From an uncultured Lachnospiraceae bacterium (GTDB taxonomy: Bacteria > Bacillota > Clostridia > Lachnospirales > Lachnospiraceae): DNA of 17,499 nt. Numbering within the stretch: position 1 is the stretch's first letter; every line of letters starts with the position of its first letter. Made by a program: the position numbers and the translations under genes. The notes under the pieces were generated by a model. It made no database searches and was not told the origin of the DNA. It saw nothing but the letters and a program-made list of their open reading frames with translations. Below, in pieces: positions 1 through 7,428 of the stretch. The stretch is taken from assembly GCA_910579935.1 (NCBI GenBank), contig CAJTVQ010000064.1, forward strand, positions 1 through 17,499, in the 5' to 3' direction.

Positions 1-1
1 A

Positions 2-52
2 ACCATGCGGGTTTCAGCAGTTGATGCCGTTATTCCGTGAATAATTCAGGTT
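2..52. repeat. Left copy of a 51-bp terminal inverted repeat, probable insertion-sequence end
   Basis: This stretch is identical, base for base, to the reverse complement of 17449-17499. The match ends at 52 and may continue beyond the window edge. One plus-strand frame stays open from position 3 to a TAA at 42-44 and would end a protein in PCGFQQLMPLFRE. That would suit the 3' end of a transposase gene stopping a few bases inside an insertion-sequence end whose last bases are TTCAGG. Inside it, 38-48 is a palindrome (TGAAT-A-ATTCA). The insertion-sequence reading is inference, and no family could be assigned. Confidence 0.6.
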
Positions 53-60
53 AAAGATTC

Positions 61-90
61 AGGCACTGCTGTGTGATGGCAGTGTCTTTT
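61..90 (+). terminator. Intrinsic terminator upstream of the integrase gene
   Basis: Positions 61-69 pair with 79-87 in a 9-bp stem that includes one G-U pair. The loop is 9 nt and a short T-run ends at 90. It would stop plus-strand transcription entering from the left, before the integrase gene. It lies outside the terminal repeat, so it belongs to the integrated element or host DNA rather than to the presumed insertion sequence. The T-run is short, so strength is uncertain. Confidence 0.45.
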
Positions 91-144
91 ATATAGAAGA
101 AATTTATTTATAGAGGTGACAGAATTATAGAGAATTCAATTGAA

Positions 145-1506
145 TTGTTGAAATATATAGAAGAAAACGGTATTATTGATTTAACATATGTGCAAGAGCA
201 AATTAAGATGAAGAAAAGGGATGAGATTTTAAAAAGACACCAATATTCCATATGGTTTAATGAGAAGGAAAACGTCTGGTATAGTTATTTGCCGGATGGA
301 TCCAAAGCAAACAACCGCAGGAAAATCAAAAGAAAGAACAAAAATGATTTGGAAAAGATGATCTGTGATTATTACCAGTTATCCCCTGATAATCATGCAG
401 AGAAAGAAAAACCCAAAGAATCACTGTCTGTGGAAAATTTGTTTTATGAATTTATGAAACATAAAACGAATGAAGTAAACAGTGGTACGGTCAAACGGAT
501 GATGGCAGACTGGAATAGATTCTACAAGCCTGATGAAGAATTTATTGCAATTCCAGTGAAAAATCTTACCAAAATCAATATTGATGATTTTTTTAATTCT
601 GTATTGGTAGAACATAATTTAAAGAAGAAAGCATTTTATAATATGTGCGGAATACTGAAGCAAACATTAGAATATGCAGTGGATGCCGAATACATAGAGA
701 AAAATCCATACCGTGTCAAGGTGAATAAGAAGAAATTTGCAAACAGTAGCAAGAAACCAAGTGCTAAAGAAGTATTTCAGGCTGGTGAAAAAGAACTATT
801 CATCAATGAAATGGAAAGAAGATTAGCGAACAATCCATCCAATACGGCACCATTGGCAGTGCTGCTTGATTTCGAATTGGGAACAAGGAAAGGTGAAATC
901 CTTGCAATCAGTAAATCCGATATTGTTGGGGACAGAATCCATATACATAGGCAGCTTGTAGAGGAATTTGACACAGGCAATCTTGATGAAATGAAGAGTA
1001 AGGGTTTTCATGTTGTTGATTATACAAAATCGGAAGATGGTGACAGATGGCTTCCACTGACTGCGAGAGCAAAAGAAATCATCAGGAGGGTGGAAGCAAT
1101 AAACGGGGAATACGGCTATAGCTATAAAGATTTCCTGTTTGTAAGAACTGGCAAATGTATTTCACCTGATGCAGTGGATGCACAAGTCAAACGGGGGTGT
1201 GATTATATTGGGATTCCTGTTAAGACGATGCATAAAATCAGAAAAACTTATGCGTCAACACTTCTCCATAATGGTGTTAATATCAGCATTGTAAAAGATA
1301 TGCTGGGACATGCAGATGAATCGACAACGCTTAAACATTACATTTACAATACAGAAGACAGCACTGAGACAGATTATAAGGTACTGGATGCGTTAGAGCC
1401 CCAAAGGACTGCCAAAAGTGACCAAAGTGACCAAAAGATAATCAGTTTTCCGAAAAGTAAAAAAGCCAAAAACCTTGAAATACCAACGTTTCCAGCTCTT
1501 TCATAG
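145..1506 (+). CDS. Tyrosine recombinase / site-specific integrase
   Basis: This is a phage/ICE-type tyrosine integrase, which cuts and rejoins DNA at an attachment site through a covalent tyrosine-DNA intermediate. Residues 30-72 are rich in Lys and Arg and resemble the AP2-like arm-binding domain. Residues about 95-190 form the SAM-like core-binding domain. The catalytic domain spans about 230-415. The visible catalytic set is Arg248 (GTRKGE), probable Lys295, His363 and Arg366 (HKIR), His389 (LGHAD) and Tyr399, so the enzyme looks intact. The start is uncertain: TTG at 145 or 148 follows a distant GAGGTG, and ATG at 208 would still keep the arm-binding domain. The gene is clearly more AT-rich than the genes to its right. 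Its stop lies 3 nt from the 3' end of a tRNA-Leu gene, the usual position of an integrase at its attachment site. The rest of the element would lie to the left, outside the window. Confidence 0.93.
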   Translation: MLKYIEENGIIDLTYVQEQIKMKKRDEILKRHQYSIWFNEKENVWYSYLPDGSKANNRRKIKRKNKNDLEKMICDYYQLSPDNHAEKEKPKESLSVENLFYEFMKHKTNEVNSGTVKRMMADWNRFYKPDEEFIAIPVKNLTKINIDDFFNSVLVEHNLKKKAFYNMCGILKQTLEYAVDAEYIEKNPYRVKVNKKKFANSSKKPSAKEVFQAGEKELFINEMERRLANNPSNTAPLAVLLDFELGTRKGEILAISKSDIVGDRIHIHRQLVEEFDTGNLDEMKSKGFHVVDYTKSEDGDRWLPLTARAKEIIRRVEAINGEYGYSYKDFLFVRTGKCISPDAVDAQVKRGCDYIGIPVKTMHKIRKTYASTLLHNGVNISIVKDMLGHADESTTLKHYIYNTEDSTETDYKVLDALEPQRTAKSDQSDQKIISFPKSKKAKNLEIPTFPALS

Positions 1507-1509
1507 GAC

Positions 1510-1593
1510 TGCGGAAGATGGGACTTGAACCCACACGGCATTGCTGCCACAAGATCCTTAGTCTTGCTCGTCTGCCAGTTCCGACACTTCCGC
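1510..1593 (-). tRNA. tRNA-Leu (anticodon AAG)
   Basis: On the minus strand the 7-bp acceptor stem GCGGAAG/CTTCCGC closes an 84-nt class II tRNA. It has the leucine-type D-arm motif TGGCAGAC, a long variable arm and a GGTTCAAGTCC T-arm. The anticodon stem CAAGA/TCTTG holds the loop CTAAGGA, which puts the anticodon at AAG (reads CUU, and more leucine codons if A34 becomes inosine). The discriminator base is A. The next genomic bases are GTC, so CCA is not encoded and must be added by the CCA-adding enzyme. The 3' end faces the integrase stop codon, so this gene is probably the integration target. Confidence 0.93.
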
Positions 1594-1633
1594 ATGGACA
1601 GGATTTCCATATCATTTCCCTGCCGCAAGTGAT

Positions 1634-1662
1634 ATATTAACACTTAATGCGGTAAAAGTCAA
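1634..1662 (-). promoter_or_regulatory. Sigma-A-type promoter of tRNA-Leu
   Basis: On the minus strand a -35 box TTGACT (1657-1662) and a -10 box TAATAT (1634-1639) are separated by exactly 17 nt. Transcription would begin near 1627, leaving a leader of about 33 nt before the mature tRNA 5' end at 1593. RNase P would remove this leader. Confidence 0.75.
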
Positions 1663-1693
1663 TCACTTTTTTACATAATTTTCAAAAACTATT

Positions 1694-1722
1694 TTGCGTT
1701 TTCTCCTCTTCTGTGTTAAAAT
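1694..1722 (+). promoter_or_regulatory. Sigma-A-type promoter of the GerMN lipoprotein gene
   Basis: A -35 box TTGCGT (1694-1699) and a -10 box TAAAAT (1717-1722) have 17-nt spacing. Transcription would start near 1730, leaving a leader of about 50 nt before the ATG at 1779. It lies back to back with the tRNA promoter. Confidence 0.55.
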
Positions 1723-1778
1723 AAAACAGATTTGACTGCAAGAGTGGTCGGGAGGAAAAAGAATTTAGGGAGATTATT

Positions 1779-2366
1779 ATGAAAAAGAAAAAGTGGTTGG
1801 CAGCGGCTGTGATGCTGGTGCTGGTAGTTTTTGCAGCCTGTGACGATTCGGATGGGGCAGCGGCCGTAACGTCGGATATGACGGGAATGGAAGCGCGGAC
1901 AGTCGTTCCGGAAATTACGGGAGGGCAGGCGGAAGACGGTGAAGTGAACTATGTTTATGCCGAACCGGTGGAGATGGTTGTATATTACAGCAACGGAAGG
2001 GCGGATGGACTGGAAAAAGAAACCCTCGAAGTGACGGGGATGACGCCGGAGGAGATCATTCATAACCTTTCCCGCCATAATATCGTTTCCATTGATACGA
2101 AAGTACTCGGTTTTACAAAACGGGAAGCAGATGCACAGGGAAGGCTGGTGCTGGAACTGGATCTGTCGAAGGCGTTTGGGGAATATTTAAGAACGATGGG
2201 AGCGGATGGAGAAGGAGTGATCCTGGCGGCCCTGACCAATACGTTTTTGGAGAATTATCAGGCGGACGGGCTTTTGCTGACCGTGGACGGCGGACGGCTG
2301 GAAACGGGTCATGGGACTTATGAAGGGGAATTTGTTTATCAGAAGTTGGGAATGGATCATAAATAA
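1779..2366 (+). CDS. GerMN-domain lipoprotein
   Basis: The 195-residue protein starts with a lipoprotein signal: MKKKK, a hydrophobic stretch at residues 6-18, then a lipobox ending FAAC with Cys21 as the lipidation site. It should therefore sit on the outer face of the cytoplasmic membrane. A low-complexity linker (about 22-58) leads into a GerMN-type domain (about 64-187), with the family features EEIIHNLS, a beta strand ending LDLSKAFG, and a helix with LTNTFLEN before a terminal beta hairpin. GerMN is named after the spore protein GerM, but the domain also occurs in non-sporulation lipoproteins, so a role in sporulation or envelope assembly is inference. An AGGGAG ribosome site precedes the ATG. 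The gene has its own promoter and may be co-transcribed with the downstream DUF4125 gene. Confidence 0.85.
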   Translation: MKKKKWLAAAVMLVLVVFAACDDSDGAAAVTSDMTGMEARTVVPEITGGQAEDGEVNYVYAEPVEMVVYYSNGRADGLEKETLEVTGMTPEEIIHNLSRHNIVSIDTKVLGFTKREADAQGRLVLELDLSKAFGEYLRTMGADGEGVILAALTNTFLENYQADGLLLTVDGGRLETGHGTYEGEFVYQKLGMDHK

Positions 2367-2474
2367 ATGGAAGAAACATTTTTGAATTATATTGGCGCTG
2401 TGTCCGCAGAGCGGAAACCATTGGCTTTGGATTGGTGGGCAGCGCGGAAAAGAGGGAAAGTATGGCAGAAATAA
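2367..2474 (+). CDS. Possible 35-codon leader ORF, unproven
   Basis: An ATG directly follows the TAA of the GerMN gene (TAAATG) and opens 35 codons, beginning MEETFLNYIGAV and ending GKVWQK. The ORF ends inside the first codons of the DUF4125 gene in another frame. Translation could be coupled from the upstream gene and onward into the downstream one. No strong ribosome binding site stands before it, and I recognise no family. It may be a translated leader, a decayed remnant or chance. Confidence 0.22.
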   Translation: MEETFLNYIGAVSAERKPLALDWWAARKRGKVWQK

Positions 2475-3097
2475 CGGAAACGGAACAACTGATCTTTGAT
2501 ATTGTCCGGGCAGAGTGGGAGATGTTTCAGAACGTGAACAATACGGGAGGGAGGGCATCCTGTCAGGATGATCCGGATACCTTTTTCCGTATGCGCATGA
2601 GCCAGTGGATGGTGTATGAAAAAGAGATCCTTGAAAGCTACGCGGAAGATATCCGGCAGGCCTGTGCGGAAGGCAGGAACTTATTATTTGAGAAGTATGC
2701 CCGCATGATGGAAGCGACTTATCCGGAGGAATACGAGCAGGTGAAAGCCTGCCTGCCGGCGGTGAGTCCGGAGAAACAGGGAATGGCGGAGAGAATTATA
2801 GAGATTCATATGGAATGGGACAGATATATGCTGGAACATTATCCTGCACTGAGGGAGCAGGGCAGGGTTATGACCACGGCAGAAGATTCGGCGTTAAACG
2901 GTTCCTCCACGGAAAGTTATCTGAGAGGAGAACTGCTGACTTATTCCGACCGGACCGTAGAGCTGATCCTGAAACAGGTAGAGGACGCCCATGAAAAGGG
3001 AGAAAATCTGGAAAAACAGATCATCGAAAATGAAACAAAGTTTTATGGCTATGCAAGCATAGACGATGCAGAAAAGAAACATGGAATAAAAGGCTGA
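2462..3097 (+). CDS. DUF4125 family protein
   Basis: This 211-residue, mostly helical, soluble and acidic protein has no signal peptide or membrane helix. Residues 19-37 carry the signature that I associate with DUF4125: a WEMFQ run, then GGRASCQDD and an Arg-Ser/Met-Gln helix. The function of this family is not established. Related domains are found next to or fused with DUF4037 nucleotidyltransferase-like domains, but no such partner is visible here. I chose ATG 2462 because AGAGGGA at 2451-2457 is well spaced from it; a TTG at 2432 would add ten residues without a good ribosome site. It follows the GerMN gene at 95 nt and ends just before a hairpin shared with the convergent gene. Confidence 0.82.
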   Translation: MAEITETEQLIFDIVRAEWEMFQNVNNTGGRASCQDDPDTFFRMRMSQWMVYEKEILESYAEDIRQACAEGRNLLFEKYARMMEATYPEEYEQVKACLPAVSPEKQGMAERIIEIHMEWDRYMLEHYPALREQGRVMTTAEDSALNGSSTESYLRGELLTYSDRTVELILKQVEDAHEKGENLEKQIIENETKFYGYASIDDAEKKHGIKG

Positions 3098-3104
3098 TGT
3101 GCAG

Positions 3105-3136
3105 AAACAGGATTTTCCGGTCGGAAAATCCTGTTT
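3105..3136. terminator. Bidirectional hairpin between convergent genes
   Basis: A perfect 14-bp stem (3105-3118 with 3123-3136) surrounds a 4-nt GGTC loop. It lies just after the DUF4125 stop and overlaps the stop codon of the convergent DUF6320 gene, which suits a terminator acting in both directions. The stem ends in TTT on either strand, but no long T-run follows, so efficiency is uncertain. Confidence 0.6.
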
Positions 3137-3839
3137 AAAAATGCAGCCTTCTTTGTACCGCATCCCGCAGCCTTCTCCTTGAGAGAATTGTAACAAGTGC
3201 GACCACGATGATGCCGCAGGCAGTCAGGACAACGGCTGACCAGGATAGCCGGAGAGGACTGCCGGTGAAGCGGTGGATGAACAATTCGATTCCGGAACAG
3301 AGGATGGCTGCTTCCGCGAAGAGGTAAATGGCAGTGGAAATAATGGATACGGGAAGTCTTCGGAGTAAAAAGGTGAAGATTTCCACCAGCGCCGTGACCA
3401 GCAGGACAATCGGCACGGCAAGCTGCCAGAACCATCGTTCCGAAGGAGTCAGGTAGGTGATCAGGTACAGATAGACAGCGATGGCGATGCCGTCGAGCAG
3501 AAGGGAAAGATAGACGGGCAGTTTCGTATAAATGACTGCGGGGAATGCAAATACGAACAAAAGGATGCAGATTCCTATGATGAGCAGCGACCAGCTTGTT
3601 CCCGTAAAAACGAGCAGGTTAAGCAGACCGCAGCTTAAGGCAGTGGCGGAGAGGACAATGGTAATAAGAAGCCCCAGGTCTTTTCGTTTTACAACCTCTA
3701 CCTGCCCCTTTTCCTGCGGATATGGAAAGTCCGGCATGGCGTTTTTGAGTTCTTTCGGATTGATGACGGGTGTATGGCAGAGCGGACAGGTCTGCAGGGA
3801 AGCGTCCAGTTCCACGCCGCAGTTTACGCAATATGACAT
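3135..3839 (-). CDS. Zinc-ribbon six-helix membrane protein, DUF6320-like
   Basis: The 234-residue protein has an N-terminal zinc ribbon with Cys4-Cys7 and Cys18-Cys21 (CVNC and CPLC knuckles). A cytoplasmic linker follows, then about six hydrophobic helices near residues 54-76, 81-104, 108-130, 137-159, 162-184 and 198-220, and an Arg-rich tail. This layout matches the DUF6320 family as I know it, which has no established activity. The start is set by AGGAGGT a few bases upstream of ATG 3839. It is the second gene of a minus-strand pair, 43 nt after the acyltransferase. That suggests a shared transcript and a linked role, perhaps anchoring or presenting the acyltransferase or moving its substrate. 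That role is inference. Confidence 0.78.
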   Translation of the reverse strand: MSYCVNCGVELDASLQTCPLCHTPVINPKELKNAMPDFPYPQEKGQVEVVKRKDLGLLITIVLSATALSCGLLNLLVFTGTSWSLLIIGICILLFVFAFPAVIYTKLPVYLSLLLDGIAIAVYLYLITYLTPSERWFWQLAVPIVLLVTALVEIFTFLLRRLPVSIISTAIYLFAEAAILCSGIELFIHRFTGSPLRLSWSAVVLTACGIIVVALVTILSRRRLRDAVQRRLHF

Positions 3840-3882
3840 AAGTTACCTCCTGATATGATAAATGTTTGTTGCCGGTCAGTGT

Positions 3883-5175
3883 CTATATTTTCCGGTTGCT
3901 TTCGATTTTTACATGAATCCCGTCCTGAACCAGCTTGCAGAAAAAATAGCGCTCCACATCCGATTCCGCAATGCTGCTGGCAAAGTTGATGGTGAGCGTA
4001 TCCTCGAAACTGGAAACGGCGCAGTTGGTGCGGGAGGAAAAAGGTTGTCCCATATAAATATCAAAGCGTCTGATATGAGGCTTCATATCCTCCGGTACTT
4101 TCAGGACCCCCATGTTTGTCAGTCCGGCGGAGGAATTCCGGTCCTGTACTTTCGTATAGAAGAGACGGACCGTAAAATCCTTAATGAAGAGCGGGACAAT
4201 ACGGATAAAAGGGTTGCGCTGGGTGGCAGCATTGGTGGTAATGTCGCCGCGCAGGAATTTTTCGTTGATATAATAACGCATATAGTTGCGCACGTGAACG
4301 ACAATTTCATCAAAGGTATATTCGCCCAGCCTGGGGTCGATGGAAGGATAGATCATGGTAATGAAATTGCGGAGCGTTTTGGACGGAAAAAAACGCCGCA
4401 GGTTGACCGGCATGGCTATTTTCAGCGGCCGCAGTTTCCGGTGCCATTCCCGCTCCTGTTTCTGCATGAGGGCATATAAAAGGACGGAATTCAGATATTC
4501 GGTAATCGTGGCATTGTACCGGGCGGCCACGGACATGACCTCCTTTACCGACATGATGCCGTCAATGATATTCAGGGTATAAAAAGGTTCTTTCGTGCCG
4601 CGGACACGGTAGGTTTTTTCACCGGGACGCGGGGGGCGCACCTGGGCGTTGGCGTAGCGCATATAGGCATCTTCCAGCTCTTCGGGATCCGGTTCTTCGT
4701 TCACGTTCAGCACAAAACCGCCGTCAGATACCGGATGCCCCAGCAGGCGCAGGTATACGGCAGTCACCGTCTGGAGTACGCACATCCCGCCGGTACCGTC
4801 TCCCAGGCTGTGATGCGCTTCCAGTGCGATCCGGCATTCATGATAATAGAAGCGGATGAGATAACGGTTATTTGCTTTAAAGGGCATGGGCATACAGGGA
4901 TTGCTGATATCCGGCTGTACAAAGGGGCCGGGACGGTTATTCGGTTCCAGATACCGCCAGAACAGCCCTTTGCGGATAGCCACCTTATAAGTGGGAAACC
5001 GCATCAGGGCAGTATCCACCGCCTGCTGCAGGATATCCGGCCGGACAGGTTCCTTTAAAACGACGGATAACCGGTAAACGGAGGAAAAATCCCTGCGCTG
5101 CAGGGTAGGATATACGATGGCGGACAAGTCCAGCTTGTACCAGGTTTTTCGTTCGGTGCGTTTATTTGCGGGCAT
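3883..5175 (-). CDS. Condensation-fold acyltransferase (alcohol acetyltransferase-like)
   Basis: The 430-residue protein belongs to the broad CoA-dependent acyltransferase / NRPS condensation-domain fold. The active-site motif HHxxxDG is present as HHSLGDGTGG at residues 121-130, with His122 the expected catalytic base. A second-half segment with PVNLRRFFPS (about 283-292) fits the tunnel-forming region seen in such enzymes. The family transfers acyl groups from CoA or a carrier protein to an alcohol or amine; the substrate here is unknown. No carrier, adenylation or ketosynthase domain is nearby, so a full NRPS/PKS system is not indicated. The gene is transcribed with the membrane protein downstream and diverges from an esterase gene across a short intergenic region with a shared palindrome. 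An AGAGGA ribosome site precedes ATG 5175. Confidence 0.8.
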   Translation of the reverse strand: MPANKRTERKTWYKLDLSAIVYPTLQRRDFSSVYRLSVVLKEPVRPDILQQAVDTALMRFPTYKVAIRKGLFWRYLEPNNRPGPFVQPDISNPCMPMPFKANNRYLIRFYYHECRIALEAHHSLGDGTGGMCVLQTVTAVYLRLLGHPVSDGGFVLNVNEEPDPEELEDAYMRYANAQVRPPRPGEKTYRVRGTKEPFYTLNIIDGIMSVKEVMSVAARYNATITEYLNSVLLYALMQKQEREWHRKLRPLKIAMPVNLRRFFPSKTLRNFITMIYPSIDPRLGEYTFDEIVVHVRNYMRYYINEKFLRGDITTNAATQRNPFIRIVPLFIKDFTVRLFYTKVQDRNSSAGLTNMGVLKVPEDMKPHIRRFDIYMGQPFSSRTNCAVSSFEDTLTINFASSIAESDVERYFFCKLVQDGIHVKIESNRKI

Positions 5176-5217
5176 ATGGGAATCCTCTTTTTATGTTCAA
5201 AATAAAACTTATGTATT

Positions 5218-5251
5218 AGTATACCACATTTTGTGGGAAATGTGATAGAAT
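5218..5251. promoter_or_regulatory. Divergent extended -10 promoters around a palindromic operator candidate
   Basis: The minus-strand -10 box TATACT (5218-5223) has an upstream TGG. The plus-strand -10 box TAGAAT (5246-5251) has an upstream TGA. Both are therefore extended -10 elements. Between them lies a perfect inverted repeat, CACATTT-6 nt-AAATGTG (5225-5244). At a 17-nt spacing the -35 positions would read ATCACA (minus) and ACCACA (plus). These are weak and symmetric, and each overlaps the other promoter's -10 region. A regulator bound to the palindrome could control both the acyltransferase and esterase transcripts. The regulator itself is not visible in the window. Confidence 0.55.
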
Positions 5252-5312
5252 TGTATGAAGTTGAAAAAAAGACGCGGCAGGACAGAAACGATGCGGAACA
5301 ACGGAGGAAGAT

Positions 5313-6206
5313 ATGGCATTGCTGAAGAAGAATCAGAATCTGATGAATTTGATCAAAAAAGTACACAGTGTGGTGGAAAACGCGGATATTGAAAAGCACA
5401 GGCAGTCACAGGATTATTTCGGTGCATTGCTGGGGAACAATAAAGAGGCGGCGATCCGCGAGATTGAGATTGGGGGAATGTATGGGGAGTGGGTGTCGGT
5501 CAACCGCGCCCATATGAAAAAGTATGTGATCTTGTACTGCCACGGCGGCGGATATTCCACGGGGAGCAGCCTGTATGCGCGGACGCTGACCACAAAGCTT
5601 GCCATGTCCACTTCCATGGACGTACTGAGTTTTGATTACCGCCTGGCGCCCGAAAATCCTTATCCGGCGGCTCTGGAAGACGCGATGAAGGCGTGGGATT
5701 ATCTGATGCTGTTGGGATACGGGGCAAGGGATGTCATCATTGCGGGGGATTCTGCCGGCGGGAATCTGGCGCTGGTATTGGTTCATAAGCTGAAAGAAGA
5801 GGGGCGCATCCTGCCAAGGGGACTGGTGCTGATGTCTCCCTGGACCGACCTGACTTCATCCGGAAAATCCCATGAAACACGCAAAGAGGTGGACCCGGTG
5901 CTGCACAGGGAGTATCTGGAGCAGATGATACAAAACTATGCGGAGGGGCAGGAACTGACGGATCCTTTTATATCTCCTCTTTTTGGTGATTTTGCGGATT
6001 TCCCTTCCACATACATACAGGTGGGGGACAATGAAGTGCTGTTAAACGATTCTACCATGCTGCATAAGAAGATGGTAAAGGCAAATGTGCCGGTGCAGAT
6101 AGATGTATTTAAGGGGATGTGGCATGTGTTCCAGATGTCGCCTTTTAAGACGGCTTATGAGGCAATGGAGAAAAATGCGGAGTTTATTTACGATATCTGC
6201 CGGTGA
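5313..6206 (+). CDS. Alpha/beta hydrolase, HSL-type esterase
   Basis: The 297-residue protein is a serine ester hydrolase of the hormone-sensitive-lipase-like group. The oxyanion-hole motif HGGG is at residues 77-80, followed by DYRLAPE (108-114), typical of this group. The nucleophile elbow is GDSAGG with Ser147. The acid is probably Glu241 or Asp239 in GDNEVL, and the base is His271 in MWHVF. All catalytic elements are intact. There is no signal peptide, so it should act in the cytoplasm on short-chain or acylated small molecules. GGAGG at 5302-5306 sets the start. It diverges from the acyltransferase gene and shares its control region, so the two may act on the same acyl-ester product in opposite directions. 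That pairing is inference. Confidence 0.9.
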   Translation: MALLKKNQNLMNLIKKVHSVVENADIEKHRQSQDYFGALLGNNKEAAIREIEIGGMYGEWVSVNRAHMKKYVILYCHGGGYSTGSSLYARTLTTKLAMSTSMDVLSFDYRLAPENPYPAALEDAMKAWDYLMLLGYGARDVIIAGDSAGGNLALVLVHKLKEEGRILPRGLVLMSPWTDLTSSGKSHETRKEVDPVLHREYLEQMIQNYAEGQELTDPFISPLFGDFADFPSTYIQVGDNEVLLNDSTMLHKKMVKANVPVQIDVFKGMWHVFQMSPFKTAYEAMEKNAEFIYDICR

Positions 6207-6397
6207 CGGGGCTGTGCAGTCCGGTGTGTGCCGACAGGAAATGTAAAAATGATGCAGTAAGCATATGACAAACGGAATAAACAAAACATGGAAATATTTT
6301 TGAAAAAATAAAGGATTTCCGTGTCAGGTGCGGAATATTTTAAGTAGATGAAACTATTGTCTATGCAGGAGTTCGTGAAAGAAAGAGGGCTTGGGGG

Positions 6398-7411
6398 ATG
6401 AGCATGCTGATTCGCGAAAAGCTTGAACAATGGGAAAAGGACTATTTAAGCCCTTATGCATCTCTCAGCATGAACAGCAGGGGGAGGCAGCGGGAAGAAG
6501 AGCCGTGTGATATCCGTCCGGTCTATCAGAGGGACAGGGACAGGATCCTCCACAGTAAATCCTTCCGCAGGTTAAAAGATAAGACGCAGGTCTTTCTGAC
6601 TCCGGAAGGAGACCATTACCGGACGAGGCTGACCCATACACTGGAGGTTTCGCAGAATGCACGTACGATTGCCAAGGCGCTGCGGATGAATGAGGACTTG
6701 GTAGAAGCCATTGCACTGGGGCATGATCTGGGGCATACGCCTTTCGGACATGCCGGTGAGCGGGCGCTGGCCAAAGTGTGCCCTTACGGGTTCTGCCACA
6801 GTGAACAGAGTGTGCGGACGGTGGAAGTATTGGAGAAGAACGGGCGGGGATTAAATCTGACGGATGAAGTCAGGGACGGTATCCGCAACCACCAGACGAA
6901 AGGAATGCCGTATACGCTGGAGGGCAGGATTGTGCGTTTTTCGGATAAGATCGCCTATATCCATCACGATATGGACGATGCCATACGGGGCGGCATTTTA
7001 AGAGAAGAAGACGTGCCGAAAGAAATCGGGGATGTGATCGGCTATACAACGGGAGAACGGCTGGACCATTTTATCCACGATATCGTAACGACCAGTTATG
7101 GCAGCGATGATATCCGCATGTCGCCGGAGGTGGCGGAAGCCATGCGGAAGCTGCGGAGTTTTATGTTTGAGAGGGTATATCAGAATAAGGCGGCGAAAAG
7201 TCAGGAAAATAAGGCAGAAATGCTGCTGGTATCGCTGTATGAATATTATATGCGACATTTGGATAAACTGCCGGAATATCTAAGGATACGGATGGAGCGG
7301 GACGAGGATGCACCGGAGATTCTTGTGTGCGATTACATAGGGGCAATGTCGGACCGGTTTGCCATTGCACAGTATGAGGAACTGTTTATTCCGAAGTCGT
7401 GGCACTACTAA
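6398..7411 (+). CDS. dgt: dGTPase-like deoxynucleoside triphosphate triphosphohydrolase
   Basis: The 337-residue HD-domain enzyme converts dNTPs to deoxynucleosides and triphosphate, which trims the dNTP pool. The HD metal ligands are visible as His80 (RLTHTLE), His109-Asp110 (GHDLGHTPFGH) and Asp183 (FSDKIAY). His113 and His118 also belong to the conserved active site. The N-terminal SFRRLKDKTQV motif is typical of the family, and the length matches the shorter Firmicutes type rather than the longer E. coli Dgt. ATG 6398 follows AGAGGG at 6384-6389; a second ATG at 6404 is also possible. It opens the block ahead of primase and the primary sigma factor, an arrangement common in Clostridia. 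The exact dNTP preference cannot be read from the sequence. Confidence 0.92.
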   Translation: MSMLIREKLEQWEKDYLSPYASLSMNSRGRQREEEPCDIRPVYQRDRDRILHSKSFRRLKDKTQVFLTPEGDHYRTRLTHTLEVSQNARTIAKALRMNEDLVEAIALGHDLGHTPFGHAGERALAKVCPYGFCHSEQSVRTVEVLEKNGRGLNLTDEVRDGIRNHQTKGMPYTLEGRIVRFSDKIAYIHHDMDDAIRGGILREEDVPKEIGDVIGYTTGERLDHFIHDIVTTSYGSDDIRMSPEVAEAMRKLRSFMFERVYQNKAAKSQENKAEMLLVSLYEYYMRHLDKLPEYLRIRMERDEDAPEILVCDYIGAMSDRFAIAQYEELFIPKSWHY

Positions 7412-7428
7412 AGAGTCCGGCGGGCGTT

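Noticed and set aside
3862..4479. Plus-strand frame of about 200 codons opposite the acyltransferase 3' part
   Set aside because: The minus-strand gene has the HHxxxDG motif and an operon context. This frame has no ribosome site or family features.
3883..5175. Reading the acyltransferase as part of a non-ribosomal peptide or polyketide cluster
   Set aside because: No adenylation, carrier, ketosynthase or thioesterase module appears in the flanking genes; a stand-alone acyltransferase is the simpler reading.
6300..6341. Possible promoter or terminator upstream of dgt (TTGAAA at 6300; TTCCG/CGGAA pairing before TATTTT)
   Set aside because: No -10 box lies at workable distance from the TTGAAA, and the 5-bp stem with a 9-nt loop is too weak to call.
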